Shown piece after piece: positions 1 through 9,281 of a DNA stretch of 64,000 nucleotides (its first letter is position 1; every line of letters begins with the position of its first letter). Source of the DNA: Neisseria sp. DTU_2020_1000833_1_SI_GRL_NUU_006. Lineage in GTDB: Bacteria; Pseudomonadota; Gammaproteobacteria; Burkholderiales; Neisseriaceae. The translations under genes and the position numbers were made by a program. Location: assembly GCA_032388755.1 (NCBI GenBank), contig CP135593.1:248001-312000 (forward strand), given 5' to 3'. The notes under the pieces are model-generated. The model ran no database searches. It was not told the DNA's origin and was given only the letters and a program-made list of their open reading frames with translations.

Positions 1-2240
1 GGGTAGGTAAAACCACCTTCCGTCTGCCGAACCGACAAACGATCAAATTCGGCCTGCGCCATACCGATTCCACGTTCGGCGAAATCATGCCTTCGCGTAT
101 TATCGGTCCCATCAGTTGGGATGCGTCCGTCCTCAACAAAATTGCCGAATGGCCGCAGGCATGGGTCAAACAGCGTTCCTACAATATCGACTATTCGTGG
201 AAGCCCGAGGGCAGCCGTTGGATAGATTTCGATGCCACGCTTTGGACAACGCGTACCAAATCCAAAACCAATACCGCAGGCGGCTCGCCCGGCGATACCG
301 TTTATGAGGACAACAAATTTCAAATAGCATGGGACGAATACGACAGATGGCAGAAATACACCCCCGCAGAGCGGCAGGAATTGCTGGATGCAGGAATAGA
401 AGCCCCCAAACCGCCCAAACCCGAAACGCCCAATACCAACGGACGCTTCAACACCATCGAAGGCAACGCCTATTACGCCCGTAACAACCGTACAGGCTTT
501 CAATTCTCCAACCGTATGAAATTGAGCGACAAACTGTCGCTGACCTTGATGGGCGATTTTCAAAACGAAAAACTGACATCGCGCAATGATTTTTCAGACG
601 AGCTGGAGCGAGGAGGATACGACAAATATCGGGAAGAACTCGAAAACAGCACCATCAGGGCAAATTATGAATTGAACCAATACGGTGTACCTCGAAACGG
701 CAAGCGGCGCGAATACAATCTGGGCTTCAATTTCCGCTACGAACCCTTCCGCTGGCTGACTTTGACGGCGGGAGGACGATATACCAATTTCCAGCTTCAG
801 GATAAAAGCAAACGTTTGGAAAGCGGTACGTATAAGACCGGCTATCCGTTAGAAATGAACAGGGGGATAAAATATTCGATCGGCAGGGTTGCCACGCTGC
901 AAGAATACGCGGATTACAAGGCAATTGACGATGCTTTGGCGAATGGCAGTCTTGATTATGGACTTTTATATGCGACAGAGGAATACGCAGAACAAAGAAA
1001 AAAACATGCACAAATTAGCCTGTTGTTTCAAACCAATTCGCAATATATTCCGACTTTGACAGATGATCGCGAAAAATGGGTCAATCCCAATGAAAAGGTG
1101 GATTTCTATTGGTTGAAAGACGATAAAGGCCGTCTGAATATGCAGGATCATCCCCTTATCAATGGCAGCATTCCTGATTTGCACACTAAAGTCCCTAATC
1201 CTGTATATGACCCGTCTATTCCAGACAGTCCGCAGTTTGTGCCTAAGTATTATAACGTTGATGCAAGCGTATATACGACTCCAATGACCGAAGCCGAAAA
1301 ACAGAGAGCAATGAAGCAGAAAGGCAGCGGTTGGGTGCCCGCATTTTCTGCCACTGTCAATTTTACTGATTACAGCCGCGCCTATTTGCGTTATACCGAA
1401 ACTCTGCGCTACCCCAGCATTTTTGAAGGGACTTACGGCTTTTCTACCGCCGCCGGCTCATTCAACCGCATGGGCTATGGCTGGCGGCCCGAACACGCCA
1501 AAAACTGGGAAGTCGGCTACATCCATGATTTGACAGGACTGTTACCGAAAATGAAAAAAGCGGATTTCCGCATTAACTACTTCCATAACAAGACCAAAAA
1601 CGTTATCGACAGGGACAGCAATCTCGAATTCGAACAATTCGACAGACAAATCCGCAGTGGTGCCGAGCTGTCCACCCGCTTCGATACCGGACGCGTCTTT
1701 GGTAGCCTGAACGTATTCCGCAGCCTGAAAAACAAAATGTGCGACGAAACCTTCCAATGGTCGACTGTGACTGCGGGAGATGTCGATGCAACATATTTTG
1801 CCGAAACCGGCAAAACCATGAGTCGCCCCGTCTGCAATCACGGAGGTTTGAGCGATTCGGGCTATCTGGCAAGCGCGCTTCAGCCACGCTGGTCGATTGA
1901 TGCCGAATTGGGCAGCCGCTTTCTTGCCAACAGACTGGAAACAGGCGTGCGCCTTCATTACCACAGCCGCGTCTATGAAAACCGCAATGATGCGTGGCAG
2001 CCTCACTACAACGTATTCAATCAATATAGGGGAACTAATCATAAACCCCAATATAACGATATGCGCTGGCAGCCTGTTGCGGTATGGGATGCCTACCTGC
2101 GCTACAAAATCGGCAAAAACCTAACTGCCGAGCTGGTGGGCAGCAATCTGACCAACCGCTACTACCTCGACCCGATGAGCCGCTCCTATCTGCCCGCACC
2201 GGGTAGAACCATTAGGATAGGGATTACGGGCAAGTTCTAA
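1..2240 (+). CDS. TonB-dependent outer-membrane receptor, 5' end outside window
   Basis: The frame is open from base 3, upstream of the first in-window ATG at 87, so the gene begins before the window and 745 C-terminal residues are visible. The protein is rich in alternating aromatic and polar strands and ends in a typical barrel closing segment (SNLTNRYY... then a terminal GKF with C-terminal Phe). This is the 22-strand barrel of a TonB-dependent receptor; the plug and TonB box lie upstream and cannot be checked. The barrel is long, implying large surface loops. It lies directly before a secreted hemophilin-like protein and a Slam translocator, so it probably recognises that protein or its ligand, possibly heme, as HphR does for HphA in Acinetobacter. 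The substrate is inferred from context only. Confidence 0.85.
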   Translation, partial: VGKTTFRLPNRQTIKFGLRHTDSTFGEIMPSRIIGPISWDASVLNKIAEWPQAWVKQRSYNIDYSWKPEGSRWIDFDATLWTTRTKSKTNTAGGSPGDTVYEDNKFQIAWDEYDRWQKYTPAERQELLDAGIEAPKPPKPETPNTNGRFNTIEGNAYYARNNRTGFQFSNRMKLSDKLSLTLMGDFQNEKLTSRNDFSDELERGGYDKYREELENSTIRANYELNQYGVPRNGKRREYNLGFNFRYEPFRWLTLTAGGRYTNFQLQDKSKRLESGTYKTGYPLEMNRGIKYSIGRVATLQEYADYKAIDDALANGSLDYGLLYATEEYAEQRKKHAQISLLFQTNSQYIPTLTDDREKWVNPNEKVDFYWLKDDKGRLNMQDHPLINGSIPDLHTKVPNPVYDPSIPDSPQFVPKYYNVDASVYTTPMTEAEKQRAMKQKGSGWVPAFSATVNFTDYSRAYLRYTETLRYPSIFEGTYGFSTAAGSFNRMGYGWRPEHAKNWEVGYIHDLTGLLPKMKKADFRINYFHNKTKNVIDRDSNLEFEQFDRQIRSGAELSTRFDTGRVFGSLNVFRSLKNKMCDETFQWSTVTAGDVDATYFAETGKTMSRPVCNHGGLSDSGYLASALQPRWSIDAELGSRFLANRLETGVRLHYHSRVYENRNDAWQPHYNVFNQYRGTNHKPQYNDMRWQPVAVWDAYLRYKIGKNLTAELVGSNLTNRYYLDPMSRSYLPAPGRTIRIGITGKF

Positions 2241-2295
2241 AATAGTTTCTAGATTCAATTATCGAAATTCTGATATTATTGAATTGTAAATTTTC

Positions 2296-2314
2296 AGAAA
2301 TGATAATAATTTAT
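2296..2314. promoter_or_regulatory. Possible Fur box before the hemophilin-like gene
   Basis: The AT-rich 200-bp gap before the hemophilin-like gene contains an AATGATAAT core. The 19-bp stretch matches the classical Fur consensus at 12 of 19 positions by eye, with the centre exact and the right half poor. It lies about 130 bp before the start codon. Iron control would fit a heme-uptake cluster, but AT-rich spacers produce such matches by chance. Confidence 0.3.
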
Positions 2315-2440
2315 GTTTTTATTTACTAAAAATAGGAATATACTTACCTTACTTTTCCAAGAGGGCAGATTTGTAAGTTTGATTCAGATTCTTCTTGAGA
2401 AAGTTCGTTGATTTTGTAAATTTTTATTTTGGAGTGAATT

Positions 2441-3310
2441 ATGAAACTCGTAAAAACCGTTGCGGTATTGAGTGTTGCGTTTGCCGCTTCTTCTGCATTT
2501 GCTGCCAATCCGGCTTCAGGCCTCTCTTTAAATAATGTAAAAGGGGTTAAACACATTGTCCCGACAGTGGAGACTAACCAAAACGACGCGAATTTCGGTA
2601 AGGCTGCCATTAATGTGGTTGACTTAAATGTAAAACCGACAAATAAAAATGGTCTTGCCAACAATCAGCCTGTTTCTTTTGCCAAAATTGATGCGACGGC
2701 AAATCGATTTTTTGTCAAAACGTTCGCTCACGGCATTTTGGGTAAAGACAAAAACGGCGTTACTGTTGCGAATCTGTACCGTATGAAAGGTATTGTTTGG
2801 GACAATATTCCAAGAATGCCCGACCATTCCCATTTAGGCCGTTTATCTTATTCCAAAGTCGGTAATATGGATGTTTACTTCGGCGACTGGTCTGCCGTTC
2901 CTTCCGGTGCGGCTGTCGGTACGAAAGGTACGAATTACACCGCCTTCTACAGCGGCACGGTCCGAACCACCAATCTGCCGACTACGGGTACTGCCACTTA
3001 TACGGTTAAGGGTATCAACCAATATCATACGCAAAATACAGCCCTCTTAAACGGTACGCTGAAAGCCGATTTCGGTAAACGGACGCTGAACGGCGAAATG
3101 AAACGTACGGGTCTGACAGTTGCTGTTAACAATGCCGCCATCAATACGACTCGGGCTTCATTTGAAGGTAAAGCTACGGCAAACAAAGTGGCTGGTACGA
3201 CCCGTGGTCATTTCTTCGGCAACCAAGGTGCAGCGATTGCTGGCGTGGCTGATTTTGGCCGAAACAGTGAACTCAACACTGCCTTTGGCGGTACGAAAAC
3301 CGGCAAATAA
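2441..3310 (+). CDS. Hemophilin-like Slam-dependent secreted protein
   Basis: A 289-residue exported protein. A Sec signal peptide covers residues 1-21 (SSAFA then ANP) and has no lipobox cysteine, so the product is predicted to be released rather than lipid-anchored. The C-terminal part (about 160-289) is a Gly/Thr-rich beta domain with a late GHFFGNQGAAIAG stretch, resembling the small C-terminal barrels of Slam substrates such as hemophilin, HpuA and TbpB. Histidines that could ligate heme include those in MPDHSHLG and FAHGILG. GGAGTGA precedes the ATG. It sits between a TonB-dependent receptor and a DUF560/Slam gene on the same strand, the arrangement of HphR-HphA-Slam. Hemophore function is inferred; another Slam cargo with a different ligand is possible. 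Confidence 0.65.
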   Translation: MKLVKTVAVLSVAFAASSAFAANPASGLSLNNVKGVKHIVPTVETNQNDANFGKAAINVVDLNVKPTNKNGLANNQPVSFAKIDATANRFFVKTFAHGILGKDKNGVTVANLYRMKGIVWDNIPRMPDHSHLGRLSYSKVGNMDVYFGDWSAVPSGAAVGTKGTNYTAFYSGTVRTTNLPTTGTATYTVKGINQYHTQNTALLNGTLKADFGKRTLNGEMKRTGLTVAVNNAAINTTRASFEGKATANKVAGTTRGHFFGNQGAAIAGVADFGRNSELNTAFGGTKTGK

Positions 3311-3405
3311 TGAATCATAATGCGATAAGGCGGACGGTTTTTGACGTTTCCCATTCCGTCCGCCTATAAAACACAAATCGTCCGACACACAATGCACATC
3401 GTACA

Positions 3406-3465
3406 GGGCCGTTCGGAAATATCGGGCTTCGCAATGCGTTTAAGCCGGTATTTTCCGAACGGCCC
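3406..3465. repeat. Large hairpin with perfect 14-bp arms
   Basis: GGGCCGTTCGGAAA at 3406-3419 is exactly complementary to 3452-3465. An inner GGCTT/AAGCC pair extends the stem. There is no T-run, so it is not a textbook intrinsic terminator, and it does not contain the uptake sequence. It lies between the hemophilin-like gene and the Slam gene. Confidence 0.7.
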
Positions 3466-3640
3466 GTGAGTTTGAAAGCGTGCTGTCTCGATGGGTTTGA
3501 GAAGCTCATTTTCAGACGACTAGGCAGGTGCTTTCATTCAAATAAACAATGCTCTTGCCCGGTAAAGATATAAAATGTCAGTTTTTCTTTGAAAAGGTCG
3601 TCTGAAAGACAAAGCCGCCCGATACACAGGAAAGAATTTT

Positions 3641-5107
3641 ATGAAACGCCTTTTGCTCCTTCCTTTTTTTATCAGCCTGCTGCCCCACGCGTTTGCCGAC
3701 GACAGGGAAGATCGCTTCATGCAGCTCAAACAGGGGACGGAACTCCGCCGCGCGCAGCAGGAAAGGAACGAAGCGGACAATACGGCGATTGAGTTCGGCG
3801 CGGGAGAAGTGCAGGACGGCGAAGATTTGGCGTTGTCGCTGATGAAGGCGGTCAACGCGCAAAACGAAGAGGAAACGGCGCGGCTGTTGGACATTTACCG
3901 CCGTCAGGATGATTACGACCCCGATATAGTGCTGTTTGCCGAGGCCAATCAGGCGGTGTTCCGCGACGATTTGAAGGCCGCGCTGGTGAAATACCGCGAG
4001 CTTTACCGCAAAAATCCCGAATTTCTGCGCGGCCGCCTGGATTTGGCGCGGCTGCTGTTTATAGACAAACAAAATAAAGAATCGGCGGCATTGTTTGACG
4101 GCATCGATATTCCCGAAGTGCCCGCCGTCAATGAGAAAATCAAAGTGTTTGCCGACGCTTTGAAGAAACGCGATGCGTGGAGCGGCTCGGTTTCGTTCGG
4201 CGCGGGTTACGACACCAACTTAAACCAGTCGTCGGGCGCGACGGTTGTCCGCAATCAAACAAGCTGCGGTTTCGATTCGAACGGGCAGCCGATTCTGGAC
4301 GATGCCGGAATGCTGTCCTGCCGCGACGAACAGCTTGACGCCTACGCGCCCGATGCGTTGAAAAACCGGATGTGGGTATATGACGCCAACTTGAGCAGAC
4401 GCATTTCGCTCAACGGCCACCACGGCCTGCAACTGGGCGGCTACACATGGGGCCGGCTCTATCCCGGCAACAAAGAACACGGCGAACACAATATCAACGT
4501 CAGCCCCGCTTACAGTTTCCAGAGCAAAGACCATTCCTTCAGTATCGGCCCGCAGGTGCAATACGAATGGTCGGGCGGCAAACTGCGCGACAGCAGCGCC
4601 GGCATCAGCACGGCATACAGCCGCACCTTTTCCGACCAAGCCTCGCTGGGCGTGCAGCTCGACCACAAATACGACCGCTACCGCGGCGAATTAAAACATT
4701 TCAACGGCCCGCAGACGCTTCTGTTCACCACCGCCATCTACGCCCTGCCGAAAGACTGGCTGGTATTCGGCGGCTACGACTACCTGCGCAAAAACAGCCG
4801 TGAAAAAGTGGATTCCTACCGCCGGCACGGCCTGCGCGCGGGTGTCAACAAGCGTTTTGAATCCGGTATCGACGCCACCTTTCAGGCAATCTGGCGTAAA
4901 ACAGCCTATCAGGACTACCATGCCTGGCTGGAAACACGCCGCCGTGATTTCGAACGCACCTACCAGTTGGACATCAAATTCGACCGCCCTTTCCTCCGCG
5001 GCTTCGTACCCGTCCTCACAGTAAAACACACCGACAACAAAAGCTCGTCCTGGCTGAACCGCTACAAACGCAACGAATTTACCGTCAAAGCAGAATACAG
5101 GTTTTAA
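3641..5107 (+). CDS. Slam family outer-membrane translocator (DUF560)
   Basis: A 488-residue protein. The signal peptide is residues 1-19 (ends PHAFA). Residues about 60-175 are helical and TPR-like (ALVKYRELYRKNPEFLRGRL). From about residue 185 a beta-barrel begins (SVSFGAGYDTNLNQSS) and runs to a C-terminal Phe (VKAEYRF). An N-terminal periplasmic TPR domain followed by a 14-strand DUF560 barrel is the Slam plan; Slams move lipoproteins or soluble hemophores across the outer membrane. Start chosen at ATG 3641, preceded by AGGAAAG. Its neighbour is an unlipidated hemophilin-like protein, so a soluble cargo, as for Acinetobacter Slam/HphA, is the best guess. An uptake sequence lies just upstream at about 3597. 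Confidence 0.85.
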   Translation: MKRLLLLPFFISLLPHAFADDREDRFMQLKQGTELRRAQQERNEADNTAIEFGAGEVQDGEDLALSLMKAVNAQNEEETARLLDIYRRQDDYDPDIVLFAEANQAVFRDDLKAALVKYRELYRKNPEFLRGRLDLARLLFIDKQNKESAALFDGIDIPEVPAVNEKIKVFADALKKRDAWSGSVSFGAGYDTNLNQSSGATVVRNQTSCGFDSNGQPILDDAGMLSCRDEQLDAYAPDALKNRMWVYDANLSRRISLNGHHGLQLGGYTWGRLYPGNKEHGEHNINVSPAYSFQSKDHSFSIGPQVQYEWSGGKLRDSSAGISTAYSRTFSDQASLGVQLDHKYDRYRGELKHFNGPQTLLFTTAIYALPKDWLVFGGYDYLRKNSREKVDSYRRHGLRAGVNKRFESGIDATFQAIWRKTAYQDYHAWLETRRRDFERTYQLDIKFDRPFLRGFVPVLTVKHTDNKSSSWLNRYKRNEFTVKAEYRF

Positions 5108-5286
5108 GCACCCGAGGTCGTCTGAAAATGTCTGACAGTTTTGATTGGCGCACGTCCTTTTTTTTGTTTTTCTAATCTGTTGATTTGTGTTTGAATGAAG
5201 AATTTTGACGTTTGGATAATAAATATGAATGAATATGAATGAGGTTTGATGTGCCAAGGATAGCTTCAATCTGTGTCAGTCCTTAA

Positions 5287-5331
5287 AAAACACCCCAAAA
5301 CAGTAAAACTCATCCTGTTTCGGGGTGTTTT
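5287..5331. terminator. Bidirectional intrinsic terminator
   Basis: The stem AAACACCCCAAAACAG / CTGTTTCGGGGTGTTT is flanked by A-runs and T-runs on both sides. It can end both the Slam transcript and the opposing glpT-like transcript. Confidence 0.85.
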
Positions 5332-5347
5332 GAGCGTCATGAAAGGA

Positions 5348-6715
5348 TTACTGCGAAGCTGTTCCAGCTGCTTTTTGAGCCTCCAGTCTCAAAACGCCGC
5401 GATGTACCATGGCACAACAGAAAATACAGCCGACAACGGCGAAGAGCAGTAGGTAGAAACCGGCATCCCAGCCAAATCTGTCGGCTAAAATACCAAACAG
5501 AGCAGTACCGCCCGCGCTGCCTAATACATAGCTCAGCAAACCGCGCAGACCTGTTGCCGAACCTGCAGCAAATGAAGGCACTAATTCGATGGTTTGCAAA
5601 GAAGACAGGAACATAGGCACATAGATCAAACAGCCCACCAAGCCTGCGCCGATAGTTACCGTAGACAAGCTGGTGCCGTTTCGGTACAAGAAGATAGATG
5701 CGCCTACGCCTACTAAGGTGATGATGGATAAAGGCATACGTTTACCTTTAAAGTATGTATCAGTTATCCAGCCTGCCAGCAACGTGGAAGGGATAGCTGC
5801 CCATTCGAAAATGGCAAAGGCAAGATGCATATCCTTTTTGGAGAAGCCTTTAGTTTCCAAGAGATACAGTGGAAGCCAAGTCAAAACGCCAAAACGTATC
5901 ATATAGGTGAATACGTCAATAAACGATACAAACCATACATTGATGTCTTTAAGGATGTATTGTTTGAAAATCTGCCATGTGGTCAGATCAACGTTTTCTT
6001 CTTTGGTTGCGATCAGTTCTTCATGAGAGTTGCACAAGATTTCGTTCATCGGTGGCAATCCCTCGTTGTAAGTCCGTCCGACTCCTGCAAAATAAACAAT
6101 TGCTGCTACAACGGCCGCAATAGCTGCGGGTACAACGAAATGTGCCGACTGCCAATGAGTCTCACCCAACCAGGCAACAGCACCGCCGGCAATAGGGGCT
6201 ACCAGACCGCCGCCAACATTATGCGAAATATTGAATACTGCCGTTGTGATACCGCGCGTTTTACGTGGGAACCAACTTGCTAAGACAACATAAGCCGGAC
6301 CTGCTCCCATACCTTGGAAGATACCGTTGAGCATACACAGCAAAAAGAAAATCCAAAATGCCGTGGTGAAGCCCATCATCAAATTGACTAATGCGGACAT
6401 GGCCAAGCCGAAAATCATAAAATGTTTCGGGTTGGATTTATCTGCTAACGCCGACATCAAGCCCTTACTGACGCCGTAAATAATCAACATTGTGCCGGAT
6501 ACGAAACCAATATCTTGTTTGGTAAAGCCGAAATCTCGAATTAAATCAGGAGATGATAAAAGGAAGTTGTTGCGCAAGATGTAATACGCAGCGTAGCCGA
6601 TAAAAATTCCAAATAAGGCTTGCCAGCGCAAACGGTTGTAGCGATCATGCACTTCGGCTTCGGGTACCGGTTTCCCTTGTTTGGAAGCGAGGAAGGAAAT
6701 CATCATGGACTCCAT
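5348..6715 (-). CDS. GlpT/UhpT-type organophosphate:phosphate antiporter
   Basis: A 455-residue inner-membrane protein of the major facilitator superfamily, organophosphate:phosphate antiporter group, with twelve predicted membrane spans. It matches E. coli GlpT more closely than UhpT around RLRW..GIF.GYAAYY.LR. The substrate-site residues of GlpT are present: Arg48 (YILRNNF), His165 (NISHNVGGG) and Arg274 (YMIRFGVLTW), close to GlpT Arg45, His165 and Arg269. The central loop carries GLPPMNE as in GlpT. Glycerol-3-phosphate is therefore the leading substrate, but hexose phosphates or phosphoglycerates cannot be excluded. It stands alone, with no glpK or glpD in the window. Confidence 0.82.
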   Translation of the reverse strand: MESMMISFLASKQGKPVPEAEVHDRYNRLRWQALFGIFIGYAAYYILRNNFLLSSPDLIRDFGFTKQDIGFVSGTMLIIYGVSKGLMSALADKSNPKHFMIFGLAMSALVNLMMGFTTAFWIFFLLCMLNGIFQGMGAGPAYVVLASWFPRKTRGITTAVFNISHNVGGGLVAPIAGGAVAWLGETHWQSAHFVVPAAIAAVVAAIVYFAGVGRTYNEGLPPMNEILCNSHEELIATKEENVDLTTWQIFKQYILKDINVWFVSFIDVFTYMIRFGVLTWLPLYLLETKGFSKKDMHLAFAIFEWAAIPSTLLAGWITDTYFKGKRMPLSIITLVGVGASIFLYRNGTSLSTVTIGAGLVGCLIYVPMFLSSLQTIELVPSFAAGSATGLRGLLSYVLGSAGGTALFGILADRFGWDAGFYLLLFAVVGCIFCCAMVHRGVLRLEAQKAAGTASQ

Positions 6716-7175
6716 GTTGTTGAAGAAAGTTATATATGTAATTTGTTAACTTAGGTTTACGCTTTATACACGCGTTCCGATACGGACTTATTTATTTAAA
6801 ATTAAAATAAATTCGATACGGTCAATAATCCAATATGATAGTAGATTTTCTATACTTTTAGCAATTGCGTCTTTAGGTAAAAATGTTTAGATATTTATGA
6901 TTCTCAATGCGATTGAAAGTATGATTTGATTGGGTGTGGGATTATTAACTTATGTTGGAATGGGAGGTGTGGTAAAGGTCGTCTGAAAGTGTCAGATGAC
7001 CTTTAATTATTGGTTTGGGCTCAATTTACTACTTGTGATGTGTCAATTATCTAATTTTGTTTGATATTTTTTGAGTTCTAACGAGGAGGTAGTAATAATC
7101 TTATCACTATACTTATTACATTTCAGAGTTGGTAATTTGTTTTTATATCGATTATTTTTTATCCCGAATCCACGT

Positions 7176-7181
7176 TATAAT
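7176..7181 (+). promoter_or_regulatory. Probable -10 box for dnaG-rpoD
   Basis: A consensus TATAAT lies 105 bp before the dnaG ATG. The region where a -35 box should be is only T-rich, so the promoter call rests mainly on the -10. Confidence 0.4.
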
Positions 7182-7213
7182 ACGAACCTTGTTTTCAAAC
7201 CGATTCGAGATTC

Positions 7214-7255
7214 CGTTTTCAGACGACCTTTAAAATAAAAGGTCGTCTGAAAACG
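7214..7255. terminator. Uptake-sequence hairpin in the dnaG leader
   Basis: Two inverted uptake sequences form an 18-bp perfect stem (CGTTTTCAGACGACCTTT and its complement). If the -10 at 7176 is used, this hairpin is inside the dnaG leader RNA instead of behind a gene. Confidence 0.6.
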
Positions 7256-7285
7256 TTTGTCCCGTCCATACGCATCCGCCGAACT

Positions 7286-9058
7286 ATGATTCCATCCGAT
7301 TTCATTGACGAGCTTCTGGCCAAAGTCGATATTGTCGATATTATCGACGAGCAGGTTCCGCTGAAGAAGGGCGGGGCGAACTATATGGCTTGTTGTCCGT
7401 TCCATAAGGAAAAGACGCCGTCGTTTTCAGTCAGTCCGACCAAGCAGTTTTATCATTGTTTCAGTTGTGGGGCGCATGGTTCGGCGATTGGTTTTGTGAT
7501 GGAACATCAGGGGCTGTCGTTTCCGGAGGCGGTGCAGTTTCTGGCTGACCGTGTGGGCATGGCTGTGCCTAAAGTGCGCGGGCAGAACGATAATCCTGAA
7601 GTCCGTGCCGAACGTAAGAAAAAACAGCAGACGCTGGAGGAAACGACGGCTGCGGCGGCTGATTTTTATGCGCAACAGTTGAAATTCAATCCGGCGGCGA
7701 AAGCTTATTTAGACAAGCGCGGTTTGAGCGCGGAAGTCATCGCGCATTATGGTTTGGGCTACGCCCCCGACGGCTGGCAGCCTTTGGCGCAAGTGTTCCA
7801 ACCGTATCCGAATACTGCGTTGGTGGATACGGGGATGGTGATTGACAATGAGGGGCGGCATTACGACCGCTTCCGTCATCGGATTATGTTCCCCATCCGC
7901 AATCCGCGCGGGCAGGTCATCGGTTTTGGCGGCAGGGTGTTGGACGACTCGAAGCCGAAATATTTGAATTCTCCTGATACGCCTTTGTTTGATAAGGGGA
8001 AAAACCTTTACGGATTGTATGAGGGGCGTGCCGCGGTCAAGGAAGCAGGGCGGATTTTGGTGGTCGAAGGTTATATGGACGTGGTCGCGCTGGCGCAGTT
8101 CGGCGTGGGCTACGGCGTGGCGGCTTTGGGCACGGCGACGACGGCGGAACACGTCAAAATCCTGATGCGTCAGGCGGACAGTATTTATTTCTGTTTCGAC
8201 GGCGACAGCGCGGGGCGGAAGGCGGCTTGGCGCGCGTTGGAAAACGCGTTGCCGCAGTTGAAAGACGATAAATCGCTGCATTTTTTATTCCTGCCGGAAG
8301 AACACGACCCCGACAGCTACATCCGCGCCTACGGAAAAGCGCAATTTGAAGACGCGCTGTTGAATCAAAGCAAGCCCTTGTCGGAATATTTCTGGGAACA
8401 TCTTTCAGACGACCTCAATCTCAATACGCAGGAAGGTAAGGCGGAATTGGTGAAAACCAGTTCGCCGCTTTTGGCGCAGATTACCGCGCCGGCATTGGCT
8501 TATTTGTTGAAACAACGGCTTAGCGAACTGGTCGGCATCGATCCCGACAATCTCGCCCAACTATTGGGGCAGGAAGCGCCGAAGCGGCACGTCAAACAAA
8601 AAAGCTACAAACTGCCTCCGATTTCCGTCAAACAGCCGGTCATGCTGACGCTGGTGCAACGGCAAATCCGCAGCCTCTTGATAAATCCGGATTGGGCTGC
8701 ATATATAGACCTGCCCGATTATTTGGCGTTGGACGGCGATTTCGCCTGCCTTGCCAATCTCGCCGAAACCATTAAAAGCCATGCCGCCGTACCTGCTACC
8801 GCGCAGGTTTTAGAGTATATGCGCGGTTCTCCTTACGAAGAAACCGTGAACCAAATCTTCCAATCGACACTCTATTCTGAAGAAATGGAAGGCGGAGGCG
8901 AAGAAGACCGCGAAAATTTCCAAATCGGCATGAAGAAACTCCTTAACGAGTTAAAATACAAGCAAATCGAAACCCTCAAGCAGAAAAGCCTGCAATCGGG
9001 TTTGAATGAAAATGAAAAAAAACTCTTGCTGTCGCTTTTGACGGCAAAGCAAAATTGA
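7286..9058 (+). CDS. dnaG: DNA primase
   Basis: A 590-residue primase that makes RNA primers for chromosome replication. The N-terminal zinc site is intact: Cys37, His40, Cys58 and Cys61 (CCPFHKEKTPSF ... FYHCFSCGAHG). The RNA polymerase core includes FGGRVLDDSKPKYLNS, and the TOPRIM motifs VVEGYMDVV and FDGDSAG provide the metal-binding acidic residues. The C-terminal helicase-binding region is present, so the protein is full length. An uptake sequence inside the gene near 8404 is translated as LSDDL. The gene is followed by rpoD, as in the macromolecular-synthesis operon of many proteobacteria, but rpsU is not upstream here. Confidence 0.97.
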   Translation: MIPSDFIDELLAKVDIVDIIDEQVPLKKGGANYMACCPFHKEKTPSFSVSPTKQFYHCFSCGAHGSAIGFVMEHQGLSFPEAVQFLADRVGMAVPKVRGQNDNPEVRAERKKKQQTLEETTAAAADFYAQQLKFNPAAKAYLDKRGLSAEVIAHYGLGYAPDGWQPLAQVFQPYPNTALVDTGMVIDNEGRHYDRFRHRIMFPIRNPRGQVIGFGGRVLDDSKPKYLNSPDTPLFDKGKNLYGLYEGRAAVKEAGRILVVEGYMDVVALAQFGVGYGVAALGTATTAEHVKILMRQADSIYFCFDGDSAGRKAAWRALENALPQLKDDKSLHFLFLPEEHDPDSYIRAYGKAQFEDALLNQSKPLSEYFWEHLSDDLNLNTQEGKAELVKTSSPLLAQITAPALAYLLKQRLSELVGIDPDNLAQLLGQEAPKRHVKQKSYKLPPISVKQPVMLTLVQRQIRSLLINPDWAAYIDLPDYLALDGDFACLANLAETIKSHAAVPATAQVLEYMRGSPYEETVNQIFQSTLYSEEMEGGGEEDRENFQIGMKKLLNELKYKQIETLKQKSLQSGLNENEKKLLLSLLTAKQN

Positions 9059-9281
9059 ACGAACGGCAATCCCTGCCGAATCCGGCAACCTTCAGGCCGT
9101 CAGAAAAGCATTGTCCCAAGCTGCGAACATGATGATCCCGCAGAACACCCGTTCCAAAGAGCTTTCAGACGACCTCAGCGTTACAACCCGGCAGATTGAA
9201 TTTAAATCGGTTGTAACTCTGTTCCGCCTTCAGGTGCATCATGCAAACCGTCGGCACACCATCAGATCAAGAAAGTAATCC

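Larger units (their letters stand above)
6716..7285. other. 570-bp AT-rich intergenic region
   Basis: This lies between divergent glpT-like and dnaG genes. It holds an imperfect uptake-sequence pair near 6978-7002 (second arm mutated to CAGATGACCT), a probable dnaG -10 box and a perfect uptake-sequence hairpin close to dnaG. I see no gene or RNA in the rest. Confidence 0.7.

Noticed and set aside
6885..6910. Fur-like site ATGATTCTCAATGC before the glpT-like gene
   Set aside because: Only a partial match, in AT-rich sequence, far from the start codon and without functional reason.
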